Origin: Mucilaginibacter terrigena | GTDB lineage: Bacteria > Bacteroidota > Bacteroidia > Sphingobacteriales > Sphingobacteriaceae | DNA length: 64,000 bases | Reading direction: 5' to 3' | Assembly (NCBI RefSeq): GCF_004168255.1 | Contig: NZ_SEWG01000001.1 | Coordinates: 1 to 64,000 of the forward strand | Shown: positions 43,602-51,398 of the stretch, one piece after another | Position numbering within the stretch: position 1 is the first letter of the stretch | Layout: each line of letters begins with the position of its first letter | Made by a program: the position numbers and the translations under genes | Notes under the pieces: model-generated | What the model was told of the DNA's origin: nothing | What the model saw: only the letters and a program-made list of their open reading frames with translations | Databases searched by the model: none

Positions 43602-45275
43602 ATGACCATAGCACAATACATATTGCATTGCCTTAAAAAGCACGGCTGCCATCATATTTTTGGCGTTCCGGGCACTTCATGCGCCGGGATATACAATGCT
43701 GTTGATGCCGACCCTGACCACGATATTAAATACCTGGTTACTGTAAGCGAGTTGGAAGCAGGGTATATTGCCGATGGATACGGCAGGTTTGCGCCCATGT
43801 CGGCCGTGTGCGTATCGTACGGGGTGGGTAACCTCAGCATGATCAACGCCATTGCCAGCGCCTATACCGAAAAGGTTCCGATGATCGTACTAAACGGCGG
43901 CCCAACCAAAAGCGAGCAACGCGATCAGGATAATTACAGCATCCTGTTCTCGCACTCTACCGGCCGGCCAAACGCCGACCTTGAGATCTATAAACATGTA
44001 ACCGTAGCTGCCGAAATACTAACCGATATGTCGACAGCGCAGGAACTGATATCAGGCCTGTTTAAAAAAGCCACGCAAACGCCCGGGCCGGTTTACCTGG
44101 AAGTTGCCAATAACCTTTGGGATACCCAAATAACCACTATAGAAGAAGAGGATGAGCCGGTAGATGATATTGTGGACCCTGCTGCAGTTGATGCTTTTTT
44201 TAATAAACTTTACAACAAAACCTCCCGGCCGGCTCAACCTGTTATTTTGTTAGGCTCCGAGATTTGCCGGAGAGGACTTGCCGACCTGGCATTATCGGTT
44301 ATCGAGCATTTTAATATACCGTTTTGTACAACGTTACTGTCCAAATCAGTTATCAGCGAATCGCATCCGTTGTTTATCGGCACTTACGACAGCGACCTGG
44401 TAAACAAACCGCCGCGCAGGTACGCCGAAAGTTCCGACTGCTTTATCGCGCTTGGCTGTGTTTTTGGTATCGATCATGGGTCGTTGGTGAAGAAACAGTT
44501 CGATTTGATGGTAGATGTATCTTACGGAAACGCAAGGATAGGGCCTGTTGGATTTGAAAATGTATCGCTTAAAAGCTTCCTGGAAGGGTTGTTATCGCAT
44601 AAGCAAACGCAATCGCTAAAGGCCGGCGAATCGGCAGCCCTCGATACGCAGAAGCTACTGAGGAAGGAATCGGTAAAACCTACGCACGATACCGTATTTA
44701 AATCGATAAACAAATTCCTGAGCGACAAAGGTGACCAAATGCTGATGGTTGCCGATACCTGCTTAAGCAGCTATCCCGCGTCTGATCTGCAGATGCCGTC
44801 AACACGGATGTTTTTGGCTAACCCGGTATGGCTTTCCATAGGCCAGGGAACCCCGGCCAGTATTGGCGCGCACCTGGCTACAGGCAAGCGGCCTTTAATA
44901 GTAAGCGGCGATGGCGGCTTTCAGATGATAGCCCAAACATTCTCTACTATGGTGAAGTATAAGATACCATGCATTATTGCGGTTATTGATAACGGGTTAT
45001 ATGGCATAGAGCAGTTTTTGCTGGATAAAAAGTTCTATACCGACCCCGCTGCGCCGTCTATCGGCTTTAATAGTTTAAACCGCTGGAAATACGAACTGTT
45101 CCCCGAAATATTTGGCGGGGGTAAGGGCTTTAGGGTAGCCGATACCGAAAAGTTTTATGAAACCCTTGAAGAAGCCTTCGCCTATAATGATGGCCCGGTA
45201 ATTATTGCAGTAGAGGTTAACCCTAAGGATATCCCAACAGAGTATGTAAAGAAGATAGAGCGTTTAAAACTCTAA
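43602..45275 (+). CDS. Thiamine diphosphate-dependent 2-oxoacid decarboxylase
   Basis: 557 residues of the pyruvate/indolepyruvate/phenylpyruvate decarboxylase group. The cofactor-activating Glu is in VSELEAGYIADGYGR, and the TPP/Mg motif is SGDGGFQMIAQ...VIDNGLYG (~445-475). The usual catalytic His-His pair appears as Ser-His (FSHSTG). That keeps one His and makes the exact reaction uncertain; an acetolactate-synthase-like carboligase is an alternative. It forms a two-gene operon with the amine oxidase and is followed by a strong hairpin. Confidence 0.85.
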   Translation: MTIAQYILHCLKKHGCHHIFGVPGTSCAGIYNAVDADPDHDIKYLVTVSELEAGYIADGYGRFAPMSAVCVSYGVGNLSMINAIASAYTEKVPMIVLNGGPTKSEQRDQDNYSILFSHSTGRPNADLEIYKHVTVAAEILTDMSTAQELISGLFKKATQTPGPVYLEVANNLWDTQITTIEEEDEPVDDIVDPAAVDAFFNKLYNKTSRPAQPVILLGSEICRRGLADLALSVIEHFNIPFCTTLLSKSVISESHPLFIGTYDSDLVNKPPRRYAESSDCFIALGCVFGIDHGSLVKKQFDLMVDVSYGNARIGPVGFENVSLKSFLEGLLSHKQTQSLKAGESAALDTQKLLRKESVKPTHDTVFKSINKFLSDKGDQMLMVADTCLSSYPASDLQMPSTRMFLANPVWLSIGQGTPASIGAHLATGKRPLIVSGDGGFQMIAQTFSTMVKYKIPCIIAVIDNGLYGIEQFLLDKKFYTDPAAPSIGFNSLNRWKYELFPEIFGGGKGFRVADTEKFYETLEEAFAYNDGPVIIAVEVNPKDIPTEYVKKIERLKL

Positions 45276-45287
45276 GATATATGATTG

Positions 45288-45323
45288 CAAAGATGCTGTA
45301 AATAACTATTTACAGCATCTTTG
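45288..45323 (+). terminator. Rho-independent terminator after decarboxylase gene
   Basis: CAAAGATGCTGTAAA and TTTACAGCATCTTTG form a perfect 15-bp stem with a 6-base loop, 13 bases after the stop codon. The T-tract that follows is short (TTAT). Confidence 0.75.
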
Positions 45324-45427
45324 TTATAGCCTGTCAATGCCAGATAATATACTAAGCATCTCCGGGTGTATCGCCTTTCCAGGCTTTAAAAAGCGACAAT
45401 AGAATTAAAAAGCAACGCTTAACATGG

Positions 45428-45886
45428 TTACTTAAATCTGATCATGGAAATCATTTCCCCTTTGGGGAGCTCATGTGCTGTATAATATAGGCTCAGCTCG
45501 TGGCCGGGGTTTTTCTTTTGCAGTTGCAGCAGGTCTTTTACCGCTATCGTCATTTTTGGTCCCGATCCGGCAGCGTTGGTAAAACTCCATTTATGCAAAG
45601 TGTTACCGTTCTCATCCTTTAGTGCAACAGCCCTGCCCGTGCCTGTACCTTTGTTAATGCAATGGGTGTAAGCTATCTGTAGTTTGTCGTTTTGTTGGGT
45701 TTTCTCTAATTGCAATACCCTTAAGTTCAGCGGCTGGTTCACATATTGTTTCATCAGGAGCCGGTTATTTAAATAGATCTCATAACTGTCCAACCCAAAC
45801 CTGTTGGTGAAACCCGAAGTGGTAAAACTAAGTGTGATGAGCGTAAACAGTAGCATCAACGCTCCATCTAATCTGATTTTTTTCAT
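45428..45886 (-). CDS. Exported protein of unknown function
   Basis: 152 residues with an N-terminal hydrophobic signal (LMLLFTLITLSFTTSG). The mature part is beta-rich with a YEIYLNNRLLMKQYV strand, HCINKGTGTGRAVALKDENGNTLHKW and a KDLLQLQKKNPGHELSLYYTAHELPKGE tail. This order (display of a ligand, ordered beta sandwich) is seen in small Bacteroidota exported proteins, but I cannot name a family. No neighbour gives a clue. Confidence 0.7.
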   Translation of the reverse strand: MKKIRLDGALMLLFTLITLSFTTSGFTNRFGLDSYEIYLNNRLLMKQYVNQPLNLRVLQLEKTQQNDKLQIAYTHCINKGTGTGRAVALKDENGNTLHKWSFTNAAGSGPKMTIAVKDLLQLQKKNPGHELSLYYTAHELPKGEMISMIRFK

Positions 45887-46017
45887 AATGTTGTTTTTTT
45901 GAGCAATAGTAAGCGATCAATCTGCATCACCCAAAAATTGTAGAGCAACAACCAAAATAGTAGACATCAGTTCCGCATTTTACTGGTGCAGGTTAAAAAG
46001 CAGGAAGTGTTTAAAGC

Positions 46018-46045
46018 AAAAAAGCCTCATTAACAAGAGGCTTTT
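46018..46045 (-). terminator. Terminator downstream of tRNA-Ser
   Basis: AAAAGCCTC and GAGGCTTTT form a 9-bp stem with an 8-base loop. Read leftward it is followed by a run of six T, as expected for a rho-independent terminator of the tRNA transcript. Confidence 0.75.
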
Positions 46046-46065
46046 GCGGGTTGGATAGAACCAAT

Positions 46066-46155
46066 TGGCGGAGAGGGAGGGATTCAAACCCCCGGTACCT
46101 TTAACAGTACACCTGATTTCGAATCAGGCACATTCGATCACTCTGACACCTCTCC
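46066..46155 (-). tRNA. tRNA-Ser (anticodon CGA)
   Basis: On the minus strand a 7-bp acceptor stem GGAGAGG/CCTCTCC encloses a D arm, the anticodon arm CCTGA-TTCGAAA-TCAGG with anticodon CGA, a long variable arm and the T arm GGGGGTTTGAATCCCTC. The discriminator base is G and CCA is encoded (46066-46068). The long variable arm and G discriminator fit serine. Confidence 0.95.
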
Positions 46156-46167
46156 GGATATCGGGCG

Positions 46168-46407
46168 CTAAAATAAGTGTTTTATTGCAAAAGCCCTACC
46201 CGAACCTGATTTTAAATAACGTTCAAAATCATAAGCCTTATATCTGTCAGGAAACGAACAACACCAAATAAGTTTTGCAGGAAGGTGTGATTTAGTTGCA
46301 GGTACATATCCTTTTTTATGCCGGGTAAACCTTTCTTTTAAGTTTACAGTACATCCCACGTAATGTTTATCATTACTAATTTCAAGGATGTAGACATAAT
46401 ACCACAT
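46168..46407 (-). CDS. Small GIY-YIG nuclease family protein
   Basis: 79-residue GIY-YIG domain: YYVYILEISNDKHYVGCT at the start (the GIY is VYI, the YIG is YVG), an Arg/His helix FTRHKKGY and a Glu in FERYLKSGSG. It belongs to the small stand-alone group common in Bacteroidota. It lies 12 bases from the tRNA-Ser gene on the same strand. Whether it is an active nuclease, a DNA-repair accessory or a remnant of a mobile intron-type element is open. Confidence 0.87.
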   Translation of the reverse strand: MWYYVYILEISNDKHYVGCTVNLKERFTRHKKGYVPATKSHLPAKLIWCCSFPDRYKAYDFERYLKSGSGRAFAIKHLF

Positions 46408-46422
46408 ATTAAGTGTTAATGT

Positions 46423-46453
46423 AAAAAAGCCTGATGAAAATCACCAGGCTTTA
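46423..46453 (-). terminator. Rho-independent terminator upstream of GIY-YIG gene
   Basis: AAAGCCTG and CAGGCTTT stem (8 bp, extended by further pairs around GATG/TCAC). Read leftward it is followed by six T. It would stop transcripts arriving from the 46.46-46.67 kb side. Confidence 0.6.
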
Positions 46454-46504
46454 TATTTTAGGTCAATCATTAATATCGACCGAGACCCTTATGAGGGCAA
46501 CTCT

Positions 46505-46558
46505 CCTTCGCAAGCACAGCGGACTTCGTCCGTCGTAGCTCGCTTCGGCGAGCGAAGG
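46505..46558. repeat. Three-way-junction repeat element
   Basis: The outer arms CCTTCGC (46505-46511) and GCGAAGG (46552-46558) enclose two hairpins: CGGAC-TTC-GTCCG (46520-46532) and GCTCGC-TTCG-GCGAGC (46538-46553). The second has a TTCG tetraloop, and its right arm overlaps the outer arm by two bases, so the structures compete slightly. It is a compact foldable element, probably a repeat (I see one copy here). Confidence 0.5.
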
Positions 46559-46565
46559 CGGACTA

Positions 46566-46655
46566 TCAGGGACTACAATCGAACACTTAACCGCATTTTT
46601 AGCATTTGTAGACAGTTTAAAATTGAAATAAAAGAGTGACATGTTGCGGAGAATA
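46566..46655. repeat. Diverged ~90-bp direct repeat, copy A
   Basis: Shares with 60146-60240 the core TCGAACACTTAAC, then CATTTTT and TTTAAAATT, and similar spacing and flanks, about 70 percent identical by eye. It lies near the tRNA-Ser gene at the left edge of the accessory block. Both copies have the same orientation. The 46463-46775 gap has no other feature that I can support. Confidence 0.5.
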
Positions 46656-46775
46656 CGTGCTTGATCCAATTAATTAAAGTTTGTATATGTGTTTCTAATT
46701 ATTAAAAAGGCAACTATAATGCAAGGCTTTGAGTTCTAAAAAATGATCTATATTTTTAAATGATTTTTACCTTAC

Positions 46776-47336
46776 ATGCTCGACACCCTAATAAAAAAAA
46801 TACGGTCACTTGACAATTTCTCTCAAAACGAGATCGATTTTTTTGTGGGAAGTTTGGAGCCTTTCCAGATTGCTAAAGGGGAACACTTTTTAAAGGAAGG
46901 GCAGGTGTGCCGTCATTTGGGATTTATAGAATCGGGCCTGGTAATGTACTATCGAGTTTATGATGGCGTAGAGATACCTACAGATTTTGCTCTTGAAGGC
47001 GAATGGATGGGTTATTTGAATAGTTTTACTAACAAAACGTCCGCCGATCTTAGTATTAAAGCTTTGGAAGATACCAACTTACTGCGCTTATCGGCAAGCA
47101 ATTTTGAGAAAATATACCAGTTGCAACCCCGGTTTATCAAACTAAAAGATCACTATACCGAAATGTCTTTTGTAAGCCACACCCGCCATACTGCTGATTT
47201 GGCTATGCTTAATGCCAAACAGCGTTATGAGAAATTTATGAAAGAAAAAAAGGAGTTGGTCAATCGCGTTCCGCAGTATTATATAGCTGCTTACCTTGGT
47301 ATCAAACCGCAATCGTTAAGCCGGTTAAGAAAATGA
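46776..47336 (+). CDS. Crp/Fnr family transcriptional regulator
   Basis: 186 residues: cyclic-nucleotide-binding jelly roll (~15-120, FLKEGQVCRHLGFIESGLVMYYRVYDG) and a C-terminal helix-turn-helix (VPQYYIAAYLGIKPQSLSRLRK). This short CNMP form without obvious cAMP-contact Arg/Glu is widespread in Bacteroidota. The next plus-strand gene, an exported beta-rich protein, starts 85 bases downstream and may be its target. Confidence 0.87.
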   Translation: MLDTLIKKIRSLDNFSQNEIDFFVGSLEPFQIAKGEHFLKEGQVCRHLGFIESGLVMYYRVYDGVEIPTDFALEGEWMGYLNSFTNKTSADLSIKALEDTNLLRLSASNFEKIYQLQPRFIKLKDHYTEMSFVSHTRHTADLAMLNAKQRYEKFMKEKKELVNRVPQYYIAAYLGIKPQSLSRLRK

Positions 47337-47421
47337 TGCCCAAAATCGTTTCTTAACAAATGTGAACGAACTTGTTTTTGTTTGACGGCAATTTTGTGCC
47401 ATAATTTAAAAACAAGAAATC

Positions 47422-48096
47422 ATGACACATTTAAAATTACATTCATTAAAAGCACTATTTACAATAATTGTATTAAGCTTAAGCCTGGGCACTTACGCGC
47501 AGGATTGGAAAACAGAAAAGAGATTTGACGTACTTTTTGGCCTGGCCCAGCCGGTATTGGCCAAAGGGTTTAATATTGAAGGCGACTACATTAACAACCG
47601 CTTTATTTTTGACTACTCGCACGGCGCATCTTTAGACTTTAGCGGTAAACTGGTACCCACCGAACTGCGTAAACAAAACATTGCCATTCACGAGCCCTGG
47701 ACAACCGGCTTTGGTGTTGGTTACCGTTTAAAAGAGTGGTTAAACGTACGTGCAGAATCTAAATGGCACAAGTTTGAGTATTACTATGATGGCGAACCGC
47801 AAAACGCTGGCACCCAAATTACTTCATATCAAACCTTCACAATGGGGGTTGGCGTGTATGGTTCATACCAGCCATTTAAAAAGAAGGATAACTTTCTAAA
47901 AGGCTTCCTGATTTCGCCAAGTGTGCGGTTTTGGCCAACGGTTAGCTCAAGTTTAAAAAATGATAAATTTACTTATCTAAATAAAACTACAAACACGGTT
48001 GAGGAAATCAAAACACTCGATGCCGGATCAAACTTTAGCCCTATAGTAGTTAACATCAGCGTGGGTTATTCTTTTCAGCTTAAAAAGAAAAGATAA
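47422..48096 (+). CDS. Outer-membrane beta-barrel-like protein
   Basis: 224 residues with a signal peptide (to TYAQ, ~26). The mature part alternates aromatic-rich strands (FDYSHGASLDFSGKLV, GFGVGYRLKEWLNVRAESKWHKFEYYYDG, FTMGVGVYGSYQPF, VVNISVGYSFQL), as in small outer-membrane barrels, and ends in an aromatic-hydrophobic strand. The function is unknown. Its stop shares a base with the next start (TAATG). Confidence 0.7.
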   Translation: MTHLKLHSLKALFTIIVLSLSLGTYAQDWKTEKRFDVLFGLAQPVLAKGFNIEGDYINNRFIFDYSHGASLDFSGKLVPTELRKQNIAIHEPWTTGFGVGYRLKEWLNVRAESKWHKFEYYYDGEPQNAGTQITSYQTFTMGVGVYGSYQPFKKKDNFLKGFLISPSVRFWPTVSSSLKNDKFTYLNKTTNTVEEIKTLDAGSNFSPIVVNISVGYSFQLKKKR

Positions 48097-48371
48097 TGCC
48101 TGCCACTATTAAAGCTGTTGTTTTTAAAACGCCGCAGCTTAAAGCCAGCCGGATGTTTTTTGAGGAAGTATTGAAACTCCCCATTAAAGAAAGTTCCGTA
48201 CGTCATTTCGTGATCTATTCTAAAGGAATCCGGCTGGTTTTTGTTGAATCGTTAAGTAATTTCGAAGTGGAAATTTATATCAATGATCCGTCGAAAAGCC
48301 CAACGATACCTGATTTAGAAAATTACACCGACTCCAATGGCATCCGCGTTGTCATTGCAGCACATAAATAA
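48096..48371 (+). CDS. VOC/glyoxalase-like protein, one-module length
   Basis: 91 residues with the beta-alpha-beta-beta-beta pattern of a vicinal-oxygen-chelate half: IKAVVFKTPQLKASRMFFEEVLKLP, then HFVIYSKGIRLVFVE. Metal-binding residues of catalytic glyoxalases are not clear, so a non-catalytic or dimer-dependent role is possible. It is coupled by overlap to the barrel gene upstream and 6 bases from the SRPBCC gene downstream. Confidence 0.7.
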   Translation: MPATIKAVVFKTPQLKASRMFFEEVLKLPIKESSVRHFVIYSKGIRLVFVESLSNFEVEIYINDPSKSPTIPDLENYTDSNGIRVVIAAHK

Positions 48372-48377
48372 TTAATC

Positions 48378-48779
48378 ATGAACCTTTCCTTTAAAATTAA
48401 AAAATCGCGTGATTTTATATTTGATTACCTCACCGATATGCAAAAATTTGCATCGGTACACCCGGTAATTACTAAAATAGTTGAGCAAGCTAACGGCGGC
48501 TATTTGGTTTACGAAACACTAAAGCTTGGGTTTATACCAATTTCGTTTACTTATCCTGTAAGCATTGTCGCCAATCCAGATGAAAATACAATTGTTATGC
48601 AGGCAACGGTAATGAAACTAACTAAAATAGAAATGACATTTAATTTAGCTGAGCTAAGCGACTTTACAGCGGTGCACGAATATATATCTTTTGGTGCTCC
48701 CTTGCCTGTCAGGGTTATTTTACAGCGTGTTTTCAAAAAGCAGCATCGTCAGCTCTTTAAGAACATCGCGACACGTTAG
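48378..48779 (+). CDS. SRPBCC (START-like) family protein
   Basis: 133 residues with a polyketide-cyclase/START-like fold pattern: a first strand, KKSRDFIFDYLTDMQKFASVHPVITKI helices, then strands YLVYETLKLGFIPISFTYPVSI, IVMQATVMKLTKIEMTFNLAEL and a long C-terminal helix (RVILQRVFKKQHRQLFKNIA). It probably binds a small hydrophobic ligand. It ends a three-gene run; the neighbour is convergent. Confidence 0.75.
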   Translation: MNLSFKIKKSRDFIFDYLTDMQKFASVHPVITKIVEQANGGYLVYETLKLGFIPISFTYPVSIVANPDENTIVMQATVMKLTKIEMTFNLAELSDFTAVHEYISFGAPLPVRVILQRVFKKQHRQLFKNIATR

Positions 48780-48793
48780 TATCTACCAAGCCA

Positions 48794-49126
48794 TTATAAT
48801 TTTGCGCAGGCCTGTGCAGACAGCACTTCCATTGTTTTCAGTATCGGCGTTATTGTTTTACCTTTTTCAGACAAGGTATATTCTATATGCAATGGCTTTA
48901 GCCGGATTACGTTTTTAATCAAAATCCCGGCTCCTTCCAGATCTTTCAACGCGTTCGAAACAGATTCTTTATTTGATCCGGGCAATTGTTTAAGCAGGGT
49001 ATTAAACCGCAAAGGGCCTTCCAGAGCCAGTCGTATGATCATCGGCTTCCATTTGCCCGTTACCGCTTTCAAAGTTTCTTCGGCCGGGCACTCGGGACTG
49101 GTTAAATCTTCAGTTTCGTTAGTCAT
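48794..49126 (-). CDS. HxlR family transcriptional regulator
   Basis: 110-residue winged-helix protein: CPAEETLKAVTGKWKPMIIRLAL start with the conserved N-terminal Cys, PGSNKESVSNALKDLEGAGI recognition helix and wing YTLSEKGKTITPIL. The Cys makes electrophile or thiol-stress sensing likely (as in related YodB/QorR-type regulators). It is divergent from the old-yellow-enzyme gene (147 bases between starts), so it probably represses it. Confidence 0.88.
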   Translation of the reverse strand: MTNETEDLTSPECPAEETLKAVTGKWKPMIIRLALEGPLRFNTLLKQLPGSNKESVSNALKDLEGAGILIKNVIRLKPLHIEYTLSEKGKTITPILKTMEVLSAQACAKL

Positions 49127-49272
49127 TTAGTTATCTCAACACAATGTACAGAAAAATATTATAAAAATAAAACATTAATAATCAATGATTTATGGTAGTC
49201 AATTTTTTCTGACTTATTGCACATCTTTAAAACACGCTGCAAATTTGTGCTATAAAATCAAATTTTAAAACA

Positions 49273-50388
49273 ATGAAAAGTAAAAGTATCAAAGATCTTT
49301 TTGGATCAGTCGCCTTAGCCGGCATGCAATTGAAAAACCGCATGATAATGGCCCCCATGACAAGGGCAAGGGCTATTGGCGCTATCCCCAATGATCTGAT
49401 GGCGTTATATTACGCGCAAAGAGCTACCGCAGGCTTAATTATTACAGAAGGAACAGCACCCTCACCAAACGGTTTGGGCTACGCCCGCATCCCTGGTATT
49501 TTTAATGATGAGCAGATTGAAGGCTGGAAAAAAGTCACAGAAGCTGTTCATAACGACGACGGAAAAATATTTGTACAGTTAATGCACGCCGGCAGGGTGA
49601 CGCATTCGGCTAATTTGCCGGCAGGTGCAGAAATCGTATCATCCTCTGCAATTGCCGCGAGCGGAAACATGTGGACCGATACACAAGGCATGCAAGCCAT
49701 GGAATTGCCCCGGGCAATGACAAAAGCTGATATTGAAAACACCATCGGCGAATTTGTCTCAGCCGCTATCAACGCCATAAAAGCCGGATTTGATGGTGTA
49801 GAACTACATGCTGCCAACGGTTATTTATTGGAACAATTTTTAAACCCCAATACCAACGTCAGAAAAGATGAGTATGGTGGTACCATTGAAAACAGAAGTC
49901 GTTTTGTATTAGAAATTGCGCAGGCGGTTATCAAAGCCATCGGTAAAGAAAAGGTTGGCGTGAGGATATCGCCTTATGGCACTTTTAACGATATGCAAGT
50001 CTATGCGGAGATCCCGGCAACTTATAATTACCTGGTGAATGAATTGCAGCAACTGGATATCGCCTATCTGCACATGATAGATTTTGCTGCCAGAGCAACA
50101 ACAGAGGGGCAGAGCCTGATCAAATCAATAAGAAAACACTTTAGCAATACACTGATATTAAACGGAGGCTATGACAAAGCACGTGCTGAGCAGGCATTAC
50201 AGCAGGATGAGGCTGACCTTATTTCTTTTGGATCGACATTTATCTCCAATCCTGACCTGCCTTATAAATTAGCTAACAACATACCATTAACCCCGCCTGA
50301 CGCGCAAGCATTTTACACGGCAGATGAAAAAGGGTATACCGATTATGCAGTAGTAAACTTAAATGAAATATTAATAGCCACTAAATAA
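49273..50388 (+). CDS. Old yellow enzyme (alkene reductase)
   Basis: FMN-dependent ene-reductase of 371 residues. LKNRMIMAPMTRARA (FMN region), VQLMHAGRVTH, VELHAANGYLLEQFLNPNTNVRKDEYGG with the His-x-x-Asn substrate pair, and ILNGGYDKARAEQAL, DLISFGSTFISNPDLP (phosphate site) are all present. It detoxifies activated alkenes, quinones or nitro compounds using NADPH. It is divergent from an HxlR regulator and followed after 8 bases by a DsbA-like gene, together forming an electrophile/thiol stress unit. Confidence 0.93.
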   Translation: MKSKSIKDLFGSVALAGMQLKNRMIMAPMTRARAIGAIPNDLMALYYAQRATAGLIITEGTAPSPNGLGYARIPGIFNDEQIEGWKKVTEAVHNDDGKIFVQLMHAGRVTHSANLPAGAEIVSSSAIAASGNMWTDTQGMQAMELPRAMTKADIENTIGEFVSAAINAIKAGFDGVELHAANGYLLEQFLNPNTNVRKDEYGGTIENRSRFVLEIAQAVIKAIGKEKVGVRISPYGTFNDMQVYAEIPATYNYLVNELQQLDIAYLHMIDFAARATTEGQSLIKSIRKHFSNTLILNGGYDKARAEQALQQDEADLISFGSTFISNPDLPYKLANNIPLTPPDAQAFYTADEKGYTDYAVVNLNEILIATK

Positions 50389-50396
50389 AAATTGAT

Positions 50397-51311
50397 ATGG
50401 AAAGCAATAACCCGCTATTATGCGATTACGAAACCGGCACGTGCGAAATGCCCGGTTTAGGTACAATAAATGAAGACACACTGATCTACGATAAAAAGCA
50501 AAAGCCGGTGCAGATCACCTATTTTACCGACCCGATATGCTCATCATGCTGGGGCATTGAACCGCAACTGAGGAAATTAAAACTGGAATACGGCGCATAC
50601 ATTAATATAGAATACCGCATGGGTGGCTTGCTACCATCGTGGGATGGTTTCAATGGTGGCGGAATCACCAAGCCGTCGGACGTTGCCCACCATTGGGATG
50701 AGGCAAGCCGCTATTACCAGATGCCTATTGATGGCAATGTTTGGCTGGAAGATCCGCTGGATTCATCTTATCCACCATCCATCGCCTTCATTGCGGCAAA
50801 AATGCAGAATGATGCTAAAGCAGATAAATTTTTGCGCCGCATAAAAGAAATGGTCTTTACCGAAAAAAAGAACATTGCCAAATGGGAAAATCTTTATCAG
50901 GCAGCCTTGCAAACCGGACTGGATGCTGAAAGATTTAAACAGGATTTTGAGGGAGAGGCCAAGCGATTATTTCAGGCCGATCTGAATTTTGCCCGGACAA
51001 TGGGAGTAAGGGGCTTCCCAACTTTGTTCTTTGCGAATGATGGGGGAGAGCAGCAGATACTCAAAGGTTTTAAGGCGTATGAACATTTTGAGCAAATGGT
51101 TAAGGATCTGTACCCCGGTGCTAAAAAAGCGATGATAGACACTGATGCAAGCGCTGTTTTTGAGTATTACCCTACACTAACCACTAAAGAGTTTTCAGTA
51201 ATTACCGACGATACCTTAGAAGCATCGCGAAAAATACTGCAGGGCCTGGCTAATGATGGCTTGCTGGAAAAAGTAGCTACCCGTAACGGAGATCTCTGGA
51301 AAAAGAAATAG
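50397..51311 (+). CDS. DsbA/FrnE-like thiol oxidoreductase
   Basis: 304 residues, no signal peptide. The thioredoxin-fold active site C48-S-S-C51 in DPICSSCWG is followed by the helical insertion of the DsbA/2-hydroxychromene-isomerase group and a GVRGFPTLFFANDG cis-Pro loop. This form (with a ~35-residue N-terminal lead) resembles the YjbH/FrnE-type cytoplasmic adaptors. It is likely expressed with the ene-reductase, suggesting a thiol-redox role under electrophile stress. Confidence 0.82.
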   Translation: MESNNPLLCDYETGTCEMPGLGTINEDTLIYDKKQKPVQITYFTDPICSSCWGIEPQLRKLKLEYGAYINIEYRMGGLLPSWDGFNGGGITKPSDVAHHWDEASRYYQMPIDGNVWLEDPLDSSYPPSIAFIAAKMQNDAKADKFLRRIKEMVFTEKKNIAKWENLYQAALQTGLDAERFKQDFEGEAKRLFQADLNFARTMGVRGFPTLFFANDGGEQQILKGFKAYEHFEQMVKDLYPGAKKAMIDTDASAVFEYYPTLTTKEFSVITDDTLEASRKILQGLANDGLLEKVATRNGDLWKKK

Positions 51312-51320
51312 GCTATAAAT

Positions 51321-51354
51321 TTCCGTTTCGGTGTTAATTTCTGCTGCTTCGCTG
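51321..51354 (+). promoter_or_regulatory. LytTR-type direct-repeat operator (site 1)
   Basis: TTCCGTTTCGGTG (51321-51333) and, exactly 21 bases on, TGCTGCTTCGCTG (51342-51354), which keeps 10 of 13 bases of the site 2 right half. A 21-bp phase is typical of LytTR dimers. A TTTTTC hexamer (51355-51360) and a TTTG (51383-51386) lie downstream as a candidate promoter, so the operator sits just upstream of the -33 region as for an activator. Confidence 0.6.
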
Positions 51355-51398
51355 TTTTTCGTTATCGGGCGTCGGTCTTTCTTTTGCAACTTGCCGCA

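Noticed and set aside
46463..46669. Minus-strand open frame of 68 codons
   Set aside because: It runs through repeat copy A and the three-way-junction element and shows no protein family; more likely non-coding repeat.
51384..51398. TTG start for the LytS-type kinase
   Set aside because: The TTG overlaps the candidate promoter -7 element (TTTG 51383-51386), so translation more likely begins at GTG 51399 or ATG 51456.
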